DNA of 46,873 nucleotides from Clostridia bacterium (GTDB taxonomy: Bacteria; Bacillota; Clostridia; Oscillospirales; CAG-272), in NCBI GenBank assembly GCA_017504405.1, contig JAFVRG010000013.1, positions 1 to 46,873 on the forward strand, written 5' to 3'. The translations under genes and the position numbers were made by a program. Shown here piece by piece: positions 16,020 through 24,575 of the stretch. Each line of letters starts with the position of its first letter. Position 1 is the first letter of the stretch. The notes under the pieces were generated by a model that saw only the letters and a program-made list of their open reading frames with translations, searched no databases and was not told where the DNA came from.

Positions 16020-17627
16020 GTGTTTAGCTTAGAAGAAGAAATAAACCGAAGATGCACCTTCGCCATAATTTCCCACCCCGACGCAGGTAAAACGACGCTG
16101 ACTGAGAAGCTGCTTTTGTACGGAGGCGCAATACAGACGGCAGGAGCGGTTAAGGGAAAGGCGGCTAACCGCCACGCCGTATCCGACTGGATGGAGCTGG
16201 AAAAGCAGAGGGGTATATCCATAACCTCGTCGGTTATGCAGTTCGAGTATAACGGCAGGTGCATAAATATCCTCGACACCCCGGGACACCAGGACTTCTC
16301 GGAGGATACCTACCGCACGCTGATGGCGGCGGACAGCGCCGTGATGGTTATAGATGCGGCGAAGGGTATCGAGCCGCAGACACGCAAGCTCTTTAAGGTT
16401 TGCGCTATGCGAAATATCCCGATTTTTACGTTCATCAACAAGCTGGACCGTGAGGCACGTGACCCGTTTGACCTCATTGACGAGCTGGAAAAGGAGTTCG
16501 GTATCGGCACGTACCCTATGAACTGGCCTATCGGCTGCGGCGTGAATTTCAAGGGTGTGTACGACAGGGAAAACAAGCGTATTCTTTCCTTTGGCGACTT
16601 GCACAGGGGTAAGGAGAGGCTTTCCGCCGTTGAGTGCGATATAAATGACAGAGAAAAGCTCGTCGAGCTTATAGGCGAGTATTCCGCCAATCCCCTCATT
16701 GAGCAGGTGGAGCTCCTTGATGGCGCTTGCTTTGATTTTGATATAGAGAAGGTCAGATGCGGTAAGCTCAGCCCTGTATTCTTCGGCTCGGCTCTTACCA
16801 ATTTCGGAGTTGAGTATTTTTTGGAGCACTTTTTGGCTATGACCTCTACCCCCCTGCCACGCAAGTCGGGTGACAGAATGATTGACCCTGCAAGCGAGCC
16901 GTTCTCGGCTTTTGTATTCAAAATTCAGGCTAATATGAACAAGGCGCACCGTGACCGTATCGCATTTATGCGTATATGCTCGGGAAAATTCGAGCGCTCG
17001 CAGGAATACTTGCACGTTCAGGGCAAAAAGCAGCTGCGTCTATCCCAGCCTCAGCAGATGATGGCAGAGGAGCGCTCGGTTATAGACGAGGCGTATGCGG
17101 GTGACATTATCGGCGTATTCGACCCGGGTATTTTCTCGATTGGCGATACCGTGTGTGCAAAGGGAATGGACGTGTGCTATGAGGGCATACCCACCTTTGC
17201 GCCCGAGCATTTTGCTATGGTTGAGCAGACCGACAGTATGAAGCGTAAGCAGTTTGAAAAGGGTATGAACCAGATAGCTCAGGAGGGTGCTATACAGATA
17301 TTCTTCGAGCCGGGCTCAGGTCTTGAGCGTGTGGTTGTCGGAGTTGTCGGCGTGCTTCAGTTCGAGGTGCTTGAATACCGACTCAAAAACGAGTACGGCG
17401 TAGACGTGCGCCGCTCGGCGCTCCCCTACGAGCTTGTGCGCCGTGTGCCCGAGGACGTTGACCCGAAAATGCTCAGGCTCACCTCGGACACCCGTTGGGT
17501 TCAGGACTTCCGAGGCAAAAATCTTTTGCTGTTCACAGGCTCGTGGAGCATAGATTGGGCAATATCTCACAACGAGGGGCTATCCCTTTATGAGTTTAAC
17601 GAAAACGACAGCGAGCTTGAAAAATAA
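16020..17627 (+). CDS. prfC: Peptide chain release factor 3
   Basis: GTPase that recycles RF1/RF2 after peptide release. It has 535 aa, close to the family length of about 530. It opens with EEEINRRCTFAIISHPDAGKTT (G1), then the RF3-typical DWMELEKQRGISITSSVMQF, DTPGH (G3) and NKLD (G4). The frame is open about 31 codons further upstream, but GTG at 16020 fits the family N-terminus and has AAAGG nine bases ahead, and the earlier codons overlap the promoter. Single-gene unit with its own terminator. Confidence 0.96.
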   Translation: MFSLEEEINRRCTFAIISHPDAGKTTLTEKLLLYGGAIQTAGAVKGKAANRHAVSDWMELEKQRGISITSSVMQFEYNGRCINILDTPGHQDFSEDTYRTLMAADSAVMVIDAAKGIEPQTRKLFKVCAMRNIPIFTFINKLDREARDPFDLIDELEKEFGIGTYPMNWPIGCGVNFKGVYDRENKRILSFGDLHRGKERLSAVECDINDREKLVELIGEYSANPLIEQVELLDGACFDFDIEKVRCGKLSPVFFGSALTNFGVEYFLEHFLAMTSTPLPRKSGDRMIDPASEPFSAFVFKIQANMNKAHRDRIAFMRICSGKFERSQEYLHVQGKKQLRLSQPQQMMAEERSVIDEAYAGDIIGVFDPGIFSIGDTVCAKGMDVCYEGIPTFAPEHFAMVEQTDSMKRKQFEKGMNQIAQEGAIQIFFEPGSGLERVVVGVVGVLQFEVLEYRLKNEYGVDVRRSALPYELVRRVPEDVDPKMLRLTSDTRWVQDFRGKNLLLFTGSWSIDWAISHNEGLSLYEFNENDSELEK

Positions 17628-17637
17628 TCAAAAAACA

Positions 17638-17678
17638 AGCAGGAACAAAGGTAAAACCTCTGTTCCTGCTCATTTTTT
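17638..17678 (+). terminator. Intrinsic terminator of prfC
   Basis: Stem 17638-17651 with 17657-17670: ten perfect pairs, one mismatch, then three pairs, with a TAAAA loop and a T-run at 17673-17678. Confidence 0.9.
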
Positions 17679-17707
17679 ATAAATCCCTCGCTCAACCTTT
17701 TTTCTGC

Positions 17708-17795
17708 GAAAGTTTTTGCCAAGCTTTTTTCAAAAAGCGCCATTTCTTTTCTTCTTTTATACAAAGGTTTTTGCTAAGCTTTTTTCAAAAAGCGT
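17708..17795 (-). repeat. Dispersed hairpin motif, two tandem copies (repeat copy 6)
   Basis: Two copies of the short motif (aaagtttttgc[c/t]aagctttttt then caaaaagcg) at about 17708-17739 and 17763-17795, between the convergent prfC and pdxY-like genes. They lie past the prfC terminator, in the same gene-to-motif order as elsewhere. Confidence 0.75.
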
Positions 17796-17813
17796 ATTAT
17801 CTTTTCTTTCACC

Positions 17814-18647
17814 TTATTTCAGCTCGTTTATGAGAGAGGGAATAGCTCTCTCAAAGCGCACGCCGTAGGTGTGGGTGTCCCTGTCCTCGGTTGCGAGGAT
17901 AGATGCGAGGGTGAAGCGTGCGGCTATGCTCGCCGCCTCGATGCAGGTTTTTTGATTGAGATATGAGCCGACAAAAGCCGATGCGTATATATCTCCCGTT
18001 CCGTGACAGAGATAGCCGAGACGCTCGTGGAAATAATACTCGGTTTTTCCGTTTTCCCTCACGGCAACGCCCAGCCTATCCTTATCAAAGGAAACACCTG
18101 TCAAAACGATGCATTTCATGCCTAAATCGCATAGGGTGTCGAGGATTTTCTCAACGTAATCACGGTCAAAATCCTCTCGGTATTCGATGCCGCTCATCAT
18201 AGCCGCCTCGGTAATGTTGGGGATAACTATGTCGGCAAGAGCGCAAAGCTCACGCATTTTTTCGGCATAGTGCATATCAAAGCCTGCATACAGCCGTCCG
18301 TGGTCTGCCATTGCGGGGTCAACCACACGCACACCGCCCTTTTTCAAGAGGGTGTTCATCATAGCCTTCGCATACTCAATTTGCGCTACACTGCCAAGAT
18401 ACCCCGAATAAAAGCAGTCGAAATCTATTCCTTGGCGGGAAAGCTCCTCGCATATCGGGGTCGTGTCAGCCGACAGGTCGGTGAAGGTATAGCCTGAAAA
18501 GCTACTGCCCGTGTGATTTGAGAGCAGGGCAGAGGGCAGGGCACAGGTTTCGTGTCCGCACGCCGATATAATGGGCAGTGCAACACCGAGAGAGCACTGT
18601 CCGACACAGGATAAATCCTGAAACGTCAAAACTCGCTTAAAGCTCAT
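17814..18647 (-). CDS. pdxY: Pyridoxal/pyridoxamine kinase
   Basis: A 277-aa ribokinase-fold kinase that phosphorylates B6 vitamers for pyridoxal-phosphate salvage. It has the family start RVLTFQDLSCVGQCSLGVALPI, the substrate-side ALPSALLSNHTGS, IPNITEAAMMSG in the middle, and the anion-hole and catalytic motif CHGTGDIYASAF near residue 235. PdxY-type members share these features; PdxK or bacillary ThiD-like kinases are the alternatives. ATG start with GGAG seven bases upstream and a promoter 40-70 bases ahead. Divergent from proB; no operon partner. Confidence 0.87.
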   Translation of the reverse strand: MSFKRVLTFQDLSCVGQCSLGVALPIISACGHETCALPSALLSNHTGSSFSGYTFTDLSADTTPICEELSRQGIDFDCFYSGYLGSVAQIEYAKAMMNTLLKKGGVRVVDPAMADHGRLYAGFDMHYAEKMRELCALADIVIPNITEAAMMSGIEYREDFDRDYVEKILDTLCDLGMKCIVLTGVSFDKDRLGVAVRENGKTEYYFHERLGYLCHGTGDIYASAFVGSYLNQKTCIEAASIAARFTLASILATEDRDTHTYGVRFERAIPSLINELK

Positions 18648-18669
18648 AAAAAAACTCCGTTTTAAAAGT

Positions 18670-18700
18670 TAGTATATATAATAACACATTTTTCTCTTGT
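18670..18700 (-). promoter_or_regulatory. Promoter of the pyridoxal kinase gene
   Basis: Minus-strand TTGCGC, 17-base spacer, TATTAT ahead of the kinase start. Coordinates are approximate to a few bases. Confidence 0.55.
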
Positions 18701-18725
18701 GCGCAATACTTTTTTCTCAAAGTTA

Positions 18726-18754
18726 TTGAATTATTAAAATATTTGTGCTATCAT
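18726..18754 (+). promoter_or_regulatory. Promoter of proBA
   Basis: TTGAAT (18726-18731), 17-base spacer, TATCAT (18749-18754). A leader of roughly 95 bases follows. Confidence 0.65.
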
Positions 18755-18769
18755 ATTATAATAAGCAGT

Positions 18770-18813
18770 CGGAAAGCTCCATTGGCACGCAAACGGCGTG
18801 CGTGACAGCTCCG
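18770..18813 (+). promoter_or_regulatory. Structured leader hairpin of proB
   Basis: Three-tier stem: cgg 18770-18772 with ccg 18811-18813; agct 18775-18778 with agct 18807-18810; gcacgc 18785-18790 with gcgtgc 18796-18801. No T-run follows and it is too small for a T-box. It may affect translation or mRNA stability of proB. Confidence 0.4.
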
Positions 18814-18856
18814 AAAACGAAAATTAAGGTATATAACCATTAAACAGAGGTGCATT

Positions 18857-19630
18857 ATGAGAATAGTTGTGAAGGTTGGTACGTCTACTCTTGCGTATCC
18901 TACTTGCAGACTTAATATAAGGAGAGTCGAATCGCTCTGTCGTGTTCTCTCGGATTTGAAAAACGCAGGCAACGAGGTAATTTTAGTGTCCTCGGGTGCT
19001 ATCGGTATGGGCGTCGGTAAGCTTTTGCTTAAGGAGCGCCCCTCGGATATTCCCACGAAGCAGGCGGCGGCGGCAGTCGGTCAGTGCGAGCTGATGTACA
19101 AGTACGACGAGCTTTTCTCGCACTACAACCACACCGTCGGACAGATTCTTCTCACAGGCAGTGACATAGACCACGAGGACAGGCGTGAGAACTTCGTCAA
19201 CACGATGAGCCGTTTGCTCGAGCTTGGCGTAATTCCCATAATAAACGAAAACGACACTGTTACAACCGATGAAATCAAGGTTGGAGATAACGATACCCTG
19301 GCGGCAATAGTTGCGACCAACATCGGCGCTGATTTGCTCGTGCTTTTGTCGGACATCGACGGACTTTATACAGGCGACCCCCACACAGATAAGAGCGCAC
19401 GGCTGATACCTGTTGTCGATGCTATGACCGAGGAAATTATAGCTCTCGGCAAGGGCAGTATGTCAGGCCTTGGCACAGGCGGAATGGCAACGAAGCTCCA
19501 TGCGGCTGATATGTGTATGAGAGCAGGCGTTGATATGATTATCGCAAACGGCGAGGAGCCCGAAAATCTCTATAAGGCGGCAGAGGGCACCCCCGTCGGC
19601 ACTAAATTTGTAGGTAAGAGAAATGATTGA
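18857..19630 (+). CDS. proB: Glutamate 5-kinase, short form
   Basis: First step of proline synthesis: ATP-dependent phosphorylation of glutamate. At 257 aa it holds only the amino-acid-kinase domain; the RNA-binding-like PUA domain found at the end of many ProB proteins (about 370 aa) is absent, as in some other Firmicutes. Motifs are VVKVGTSTL at the start, VSSGAIGMG, IINENDTVTTDEIKVGDND and GTGGMATKLHAA. ATG start with AGAGGTG upstream. It overlaps proA by eight bases (the stop lies in the shared AATGATTGA), indicating translational coupling. Confidence 0.96.
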   Translation: MRIVVKVGTSTLAYPTCRLNIRRVESLCRVLSDLKNAGNEVILVSSGAIGMGVGKLLLKERPSDIPTKQAAAAVGQCELMYKYDELFSHYNHTVGQILLTGSDIDHEDRRENFVNTMSRLLELGVIPIINENDTVTTDEIKVGDNDTLAAIVATNIGADLLVLLSDIDGLYTGDPHTDKSARLIPVVDAMTEEIIALGKGSMSGLGTGGMATKLHAADMCMRAGVDMIIANGEEPENLYKAAEGTPVGTKFVGKRND

Positions 19631-20882
19631 TACGGTAGAAATTCTTAAAAGAGCTGCGAGTGTCAAGGGCATTATCGCAGGCCTTAGCGCCGAGAAAAAG
19701 AACGAGGCGCTGAAAAAAATGGCAGAGGCTCTCGTTTCGGATAAGGATAAAATTCTTAAAGAGAACGAAAAGGATATAGAGCGCTCACGTGGCGTTATAT
19801 CCGAGGTTATGATAGACAGACTGCGCCTCACACCCGAGCGCATTGACGCTATGGCGAAGGGTATTTTGGACGTAGCGGCGCTCCCCGACCCCGTGGGCAG
19901 AGTTATAGCCTCGCATACGCACCAAAACGGAATGGTAATAGAAAAAACCGCTGCCCCTATGGGCGTCGTGGCAATAATCTATGAGAGTCGCCCAAACGTC
20001 ACCTCGGATGCGGCGGCGCTTGCGCTCAAAAGCTCGAACGTATGCGTTCTGCGTGGCGGTAAGGAGGCATACAACTCCGCATACGCAATAGTTGAGGCTA
20101 TGCGTAAGGGACTTCTGGCGGCGGGGCTTCCCCGTGAGGCAGTGAGCCTTGTCGAGGACACAACCCGTGAGAGTGCGAGGGTGCTTATGGAGGCGGTAGG
20201 GCTTGTCGATTTACTCATACCCCGTGGCGGTGCAGGGCTCATCCGTGCGTGCGTTGAAAACGCACGTGTCCCCTGCATACAGACAGGCACGGGAATATGC
20301 CATATATTCGTTGATGCATCGGCTGATTTTGATAAGGCTCTTTCGATTATAGAAAACGCGAAAACCTCACGCCCCTCTGTGTGTAACGCCGAGGAGGTGT
20401 TGCTCGTCCATAAGGATATAGCGGATAAATTTTTGCCCGAAATCAAGAGGGCGTTGGTTGACAGGCGAATTGAAAACGGAAAAATTCCCGTCGAGCTTCG
20501 CCTCGACAGCACCGCCGCCAAGATGATAGACGGCACACCCGCAACCGATGAGGATTTTGATACCGAGTTTCTCGATTATATTTTAGCTGTCGGCGTTGTT
20601 TCCGACGTGGACGGGGCGATAGAGCATATATCCCGCCACTCGACAGGGCATAGCGAGGCTATTATAACTGAGAGCCAAGAAAACGCAGATAAATTTACAA
20701 AATCGGTTGACAGTGCGGCGCTCTACGTTAACGCCTCGACGAGATTTACCGATGGCGGCGAGTTCGGGCTCGGCTGTGAGATGGGAATATCAACGCAGAA
20801 GCTCCACGCCCGTGGCCCTATGGGTATATCCGAGCTGACAACATATAAGTATATAGTTCACGGAAACGGACAGGTCAGATAA
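19623..20882 (+). CDS. proA: Gamma-glutamyl phosphate reductase
   Basis: Second step of proline synthesis: NADPH-dependent reduction of glutamyl phosphate to the semialdehyde. It has 419 aa, normal for the family. An aldehyde-dehydrogenase fold is visible through MGVVAIIYESRPNVTSDAAALALKSSN, LIPRGGAGLIR and the catalytic cysteine in RPSVCNAEEVLLVH; the end shows GEFGLGCEMGISTQKLHARGPM. Its start overlaps the end of proB by eight bases. proC follows after a 148-base gap. Confidence 0.97.
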   Translation: MIDTVEILKRAASVKGIIAGLSAEKKNEALKKMAEALVSDKDKILKENEKDIERSRGVISEVMIDRLRLTPERIDAMAKGILDVAALPDPVGRVIASHTHQNGMVIEKTAAPMGVVAIIYESRPNVTSDAAALALKSSNVCVLRGGKEAYNSAYAIVEAMRKGLLAAGLPREAVSLVEDTTRESARVLMEAVGLVDLLIPRGGAGLIRACVENARVPCIQTGTGICHIFVDASADFDKALSIIENAKTSRPSVCNAEEVLLVHKDIADKFLPEIKRALVDRRIENGKIPVELRLDSTAAKMIDGTPATDEDFDTEFLDYILAVGVVSDVDGAIEHISRHSTGHSEAIITESQENADKFTKSVDSAALYVNASTRFTDGGEFGLGCEMGISTQKLHARGPMGISELTTYKYIVHGNGQVR

Positions 20883-20997
20883 CGGAACACAGCTCCGTGT
20901 GGCTGATGTACGGACGGTAACCCGATAAAGGCGAGTGCAATCACGGACGGCAAACATCACACGGTCAAGCTGCCCGTAAAAGCCTACAAAAAGCAAA

Positions 20998-21015
20998 TGT
21001 AAACTCTTGTTTACA
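20998..21015 (+). promoter_or_regulatory. Inverted repeat ahead of proC
   Basis: Perfect seven-base inverted repeat, tgtaaac (20998-21004) and gtttaca (21009-21015), with a four-base gap, ending a few bases before the proC ribosome site. It is a candidate operator or translation-control hairpin. The rest of the 148-base proA-proC gap shows only weak hairpins. Confidence 0.45.
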
Positions 21016-21030
21016 GCATTGGAGAAGATT

Positions 21031-21837
21031 ATGGATAAGAAAATTGGTTTTATAGGAGCCGGAAATATGGGCGGCGCAATAGTTGGAGCAATAGCCCGTG
21101 CAGGGTACGCCGACAGCGTATACGTCTTTGAGCCTAACACTGAGAAGGCAGAGGCAATCGCAAGAGATACAGGCGTACACGTTACCGACAGGGAAAGCGT
21201 TGCCACCGAGTGCGATATAATCTTTTTGGCGGTAAAGCCGCAGATAATAGGTGCGGTTGCCTCTGAGCTTTCGCCTTATATAGCGAAAAGGGATAAAAAG
21301 CCCACGCTCGTCAGCATGCTCGCAGGCGTGCCGTGTGAGCGCATTTCCGAGCTTTTCGCAACACCTGTTATCCGTATAATGCCCAACACTCCCGTAAACG
21401 TTGGAGAGGGAATGATTTTGGTTTCTCCCGATAAAAATGTTGATGAGGATACTAAAATTGCGTTTAATACAATAATGGAAAAGGCGGGCAGGCTCGACTA
21501 TATAGACGAGGGGCTGATTGATGCCGCCTGCGCTCTTTCGGGCTGCGGACCTGCGTTTGTCTATACCTTTATAAAGGCGCTTGCCAACGGAGCTGAAAAA
21601 TGCGGGCTTTCCTACGAAAAGGCGCTGATGTATGCGTGCCAGACTACGCTTGGAGCGGCTCGCCTTGCGCTTTCCTCGGACAAAACGCCCGATGCCCTGC
21701 GTGATGCGGTGTGCAGTAAGGGCGGAAGCACGATAGAGGGCGTAAAGGTTCTTGACGGCTCGGAATTTGATAAAATAATCGAAAACACCCTGTCCGCATC
21801 CTATAAGCGCACAGTCAAGCTCGGCAAGCAAAACTAA
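21031..21837 (+). CDS. proC: Pyrroline-5-carboxylate reductase
   Basis: Last step of proline synthesis. It has 268 aa. A Rossmann start KIGFIGAGNMGGAIVGAI, then LAVKPQ, VIRIMPNTPVNVGEG, and the C-terminal dimer block ACALSGCGPAFVYTFIKAL and SKGGSTIEGVKVL are all classic. ATG 21031 is chosen because GGAG lies six bases upstream; eight more in-frame codons upstream have no ribosome site and cover the inverted repeat. With proB and proA it completes proline synthesis from glutamate. Confidence 0.97.
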   Translation: MDKKIGFIGAGNMGGAIVGAIARAGYADSVYVFEPNTEKAEAIARDTGVHVTDRESVATECDIIFLAVKPQIIGAVASELSPYIAKRDKKPTLVSMLAGVPCERISELFATPVIRIMPNTPVNVGEGMILVSPDKNVDEDTKIAFNTIMEKAGRLDYIDEGLIDAACALSGCGPAFVYTFIKALANGAEKCGLSYEKALMYACQTTLGAARLALSSDKTPDALRDAVCSKGGSTIEGVKVLDGSEFDKIIENTLSASYKRTVKLGKQN

Positions 21838-21840
21838 TGG

Positions 21841-21995
21841 GCCGCTTCCTTTCGGCACAGCCTTAAACAAAAAAGTGAGGTTTCGAAAACCTCACTTTTT
21901 ATCTTTTTACAAAAGCTTTTGCCAAGCTTTTTTTGGGAAAGCGTTTGATTTTCCTCTACAAAAGTTTTTGCTAAGCTTTTTTCAAAAAGCGTTTG
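21841..21995 (-). repeat. Dispersed 3'-end repeat, copy 5 (partial, with extra motif)
   Basis: A module reading cttcctttcggcacagcc (the reverse complement of the end of copy 4), then the proC terminator, then the short hairpin motif twice (21911-21943 and 21961-21991). It is oriented with proC and fills the whole gap to the convergent patatin gene. Confidence 0.75.
21875..21900 (+). terminator. Intrinsic terminator of proC
   Basis: Perfect nine-base-pair stem (gtgaggttt 21875-21883 with aaacctcac 21887-21895) and a five-T run. Confidence 0.9.
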
Positions 21996-21998
21996 CTT

Positions 21999-22805
21999 TT
22001 ATCCTATGATTTTTCCCTCAAAGAATTTCATAGTGTCGTTGTAGCCGAGCTCTATATTGTCACGGCTGATTTGTGTGTCGAAATTGATTACCGAGCAGAG
22101 CTTTTTTGATGGCTTCAAGGTTATTATATTCACGTCCTTCGGTATTTTTGTGCGGCGAACCACGCCAAAGCCGAAAAGACGGACAACGATAATATTCTTG
22201 TACCCCCTCGAAACGAGGGCGTGAATCGGCAGGGTATCGAAGAAGCCGCCGTCAAGGTATTCCTTGCCGTCCGAGGAGAGCCGTTGGAATATCGGCAGGC
22301 AGGAGCTGGCGAGGAGCATATCGTGGAGCTTTCCTTTCGGTAACTCCTTAGCGTCAAGCTCATAGCCCTTTTTGTCGGTTGTGCAGTAGGCTGTGAAATA
22401 CAAATTGACGTCAGAGTTTCTTATCCTCTCCTCGTCAGCCATTCTTTCGAGCATATCACGAAGCGGCTTTGTGCTGACGCCTCGGCTCTTTATGATGCTT
22501 TTAAGCTTATCAAAATATATACCGAGCATCTGCGGACGGAAATTGCCCTTACATAGCTCACGCATACCCTCGTCGTTTACGTCCATAACCTTTGAAAAGG
22601 TGATGCTGTTCCATATTTTGAGCGCAAGGTCGAGGTCACGCATAGCCATCATTGCGCCGTTGAGCGCACCGACAGACGTGCCCGATACTGCCTCGTACTT
22701 AATACCGAGCTCGTCGAGTGCCTTCCACACGCCCACCTGGTACGCGCCACGAGCGCCGCCGCCCTCTAAAACGAGGGCGTATTTTTTGTTTCTGTCAATA
22801 TACAA
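21999..22805 (-). CDS. Patatin-like phospholipase, TTG start
   Basis: A 268-aa lipid acyl hydrolase of the patatin/RssA family. The oxyanion loop is EGGGARGAY (about residues 14-22), the nucleophile is Ser44 in SGTSVG, and the second dyad residue is Asp185 in DGGFFDTLP; all are intact. The start is TTG at 22805, because the next ATG would remove the glycine loop and AAGGGA lies upstream inside the end of znuB. It begins five bases after znuB stops, so it is the last gene of the zinc-uptake operon. Why a lipase is tied to zinc uptake is not clear. Substrate unknown. Confidence 0.92.
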   Translation of the reverse strand: MYIDRNKKYALVLEGGGARGAYQVGVWKALDELGIKYEAVSGTSVGALNGAMMAMRDLDLALKIWNSITFSKVMDVNDEGMRELCKGNFRPQMLGIYFDKLKSIIKSRGVSTKPLRDMLERMADEERIRNSDVNLYFTAYCTTDKKGYELDAKELPKGKLHDMLLASSCLPIFQRLSSDGKEYLDGGFFDTLPIHALVSRGYKNIIVVRLFGFGVVRRTKIPKDVNIITLKPSKKLCSVINFDTQISRDNIELGYNDTMKFFEGKIIG

Positions 22806-22810
22806 ATAAA

Positions 22811-23635
22811 TCAGTCCCTTTTGATTATTTTTTCGCTGATGCTCTTATAGGCGAGCAGGGCGAGATAGACGAGGGATGCCACAAATATTATCGTAGCTCC
22901 CGACGGTATATCCGCATAAAAGGATAGGGTAAGACCGACAACGCAGAACAGCGTTGAAAACGTAGATGAAATTATCATTCTGTTGCGAAGATTTTGCGAG
23001 AGAAGCGCCGAGCAGGCGGCGGGTATTGAGAGCAGTGCTATTACGAGCACTATGCCCACAACACGCAGAAGAACGACAACCGAGAGCGATATCAAAACGA
23101 GCAGGGAGTATTCAATAACTCTGACGTACAGCCCGTTTATAGCAGAGAAACTCTCGTCAAACAGGTACGCCCGTATATCTCCGAAGAAAACTATGACGAG
23201 CAAAACGGCGAGTGCTGTCAGCAGAGCCATAGTGATAATATCTACCTTGGTCGTTGTGAGAATGTTTCCGAATAAGTATGAATTGAGGTCAGGGGGGTAT
23301 CCCGGCATAAGAGCGATAAAGGCGACGCCTGCCGCCATTCCGAGTGCCCAGAGCATAGAGATTATTATATCAACGCTCGCACCGCCCCTTTTTCTCAGAT
23401 AACCGATGCCAAAGGATGCGCCGACGGAAAATACCGCCGCACCGATAAGCGGCTCGATACCGAGAAGATATCCGAGCCCGACACCGCCGTATGCGGTGTG
23501 AGCTATGCCGCCACTCATCATTGTGAGCTTCTTTTCAACGGTAATTATGCTCACGATTCCCGAAAGTATACCTGCAAGCAGGGAGGCTATGAGCGCATTT
23601 TGCATAAACTCATAGTTAAGAATTGCGTCAATCAT
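22811..23635 (-). CDS. znuB: Zinc ABC transporter permease
   Basis: A 274-aa ABC-3 family permease, almost wholly made of membrane helices (about eight). [20 protein letters not shown] and [21 protein letters not shown] are typical ABC-3 blocks. The frame is open for 60 more codons upstream inside znuC, but ATG at 23635 has GGAGGGTGAG just ahead and fits the family start. Its ATG overlaps the stop of znuC by eight bases. It forms the membrane channel for zinc (or manganese) delivered by the ZnuA lipoprotein. Confidence 0.92.
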   Translation of the reverse strand: MIDAILNYEFMQNALIASLLAGILSGIVSIITVEKKLTMMSGGIAHTAYGGVGLGYLLGIEPLIGAAVFSVGASFGIGYLRKRGGASVDIIISMLWALGMAAGVAFIALMPGYPPDLNSYLFGNILTTTKVDIITMALLTALAVLLVIVFFGDIRAYLFDESFSAINGLYVRVIEYSLLVLISLSVVVLLRVVGIVLVIALLSIPAACSALLSQNLRNRMIISSTFSTLFCVVGLTLSFYADIPSGATIIFVASLVYLALLAYKSISEKIIKRD

Positions 23636-24569
23636 TACACTCACCCTCCCCGTGGCTGTGCTCACCGAGTATTCTGTGAGGAATACCGTGAGCGATGAGG
23701 TCGATAGGACAGCCGTACATTTCGTTGCATACCTCCTCGGTGAGCCTCGGCTCGCCGTGATACGCCAGACGTCTGTTAAGGCAGGCAATTCTTCCGACGG
23801 CGCTGGATACCGCAAGCAAATCGTGCGTTACGAGTATTATAGTCATACCCTCGCGGTTGAGCGAGTCGAGCAGAGAATAAATGCTTGCCCTCGATGCGGG
23901 GTCTACGCTGGCGGTTGGCTCGTCCAAAATCAGTATTTCGGGTGAAACCGCAAGAGCCCGTGCTATCAATAGGCGCTGAAACTCACCGCCCGACAGCTCG
24001 GACAGCTGCCTTTTCGCAAGAGCCTCTATCCCTACCCGCTTGAGAAATTCAATAGCCCTCTCCCTGTCAGCCTTCTTGAAATAGCCGAAGGGGTGTATGC
24101 CGTGCCCGACAAAGGCGCACATTACAGCCTCTATGACCGATATGGGGAATTTTCTGTCCACCGAGGAAAATTGCGGCACGTAGCCTATTTTCTCACGTCC
24201 GCCGTTGCCGCCCAGCACCTTTACCGTGCCCGTGTGCTTTTCGCAAAGACCTAAAATTGCTTTGAGCAGGGTGGTTTTACCGCCGCCGTTAGGGCCTATT
24301 ATCGCCAGAAATTCGCCCCTGTGCACGTCGAGCGTTATATCCTCTATCGCAACGGTGTTTTTGTAGTAGACCGTCAACCCCTTAACCTCAATAACCTTTT
24401 CGGTTGAAGGCTCGGGATAGTGAATATGAACGTGTCCGCCGTGAACGTGTGCGATGCCGCCGCCGTGTACCGAGTGGTCGTGACCGTGCTCGCCGTGACA
24501 TCCCTCACATTCGTCGCAAAAGCCGTGTGTTTTGTGTATTTCGTGCTCACAGGCACTGTGCTTTTCCAT
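23628..24569 (-). CDS. znuC: Zinc ABC transporter ATPase with His/Cys-rich head
   Basis: A 313-aa ATPase of the metal ABC-3 system. Residues about 58-285 are the ABC domain: Walker A GPNGGGKTT (92-100), signature LSGGEFQRLLIARAL, Walker B ILILDEP and the H-loop VTHD. The first 50 residues are unusual, with 14 His and 4 Cys in HxH, HGHDH and CDECEGC clusters; the tail also has HSHGEGEC. ZnuC proteins usually lack this head. It is probably a metal-binding module on the cytoplasmic side, for buffering or for sensing zinc at the transporter; that is inference. ATG start; six bases after znuA. Confidence 0.93.
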   Translation of the reverse strand: MEKHSACEHEIHKTHGFCDECEGCHGEHGHDHSVHGGGIAHVHGGHVHIHYPEPSTEKVIEVKGLTVYYKNTVAIEDITLDVHRGEFLAIIGPNGGGKTTLLKAILGLCEKHTGTVKVLGGNGGREKIGYVPQFSSVDRKFPISVIEAVMCAFVGHGIHPFGYFKKADRERAIEFLKRVGIEALAKRQLSELSGGEFQRLLIARALAVSPEILILDEPTASVDPASRASIYSLLDSLNREGMTIILVTHDLLAVSSAVGRIACLNRRLAYHGEPRLTEEVCNEMYGCPIDLIAHGIPHRILGEHSHGEGECND

Positions 24570-24575
24570 ACTGTA

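Noticed and set aside
16029..17015. Open frame of 328 codons on the minus strand
   Set aside because: Antisense shadow of prfC with no recognisable protein features.
18755..18856. T-box or proline riboswitch ahead of proB
   Set aside because: Too short, no T-box sequence and no terminator.
20965..21870. Open frame of 301 codons on the minus strand over proC
   Set aside because: Shadow of proC; composition does not look like a protein and there is no ribosome site.
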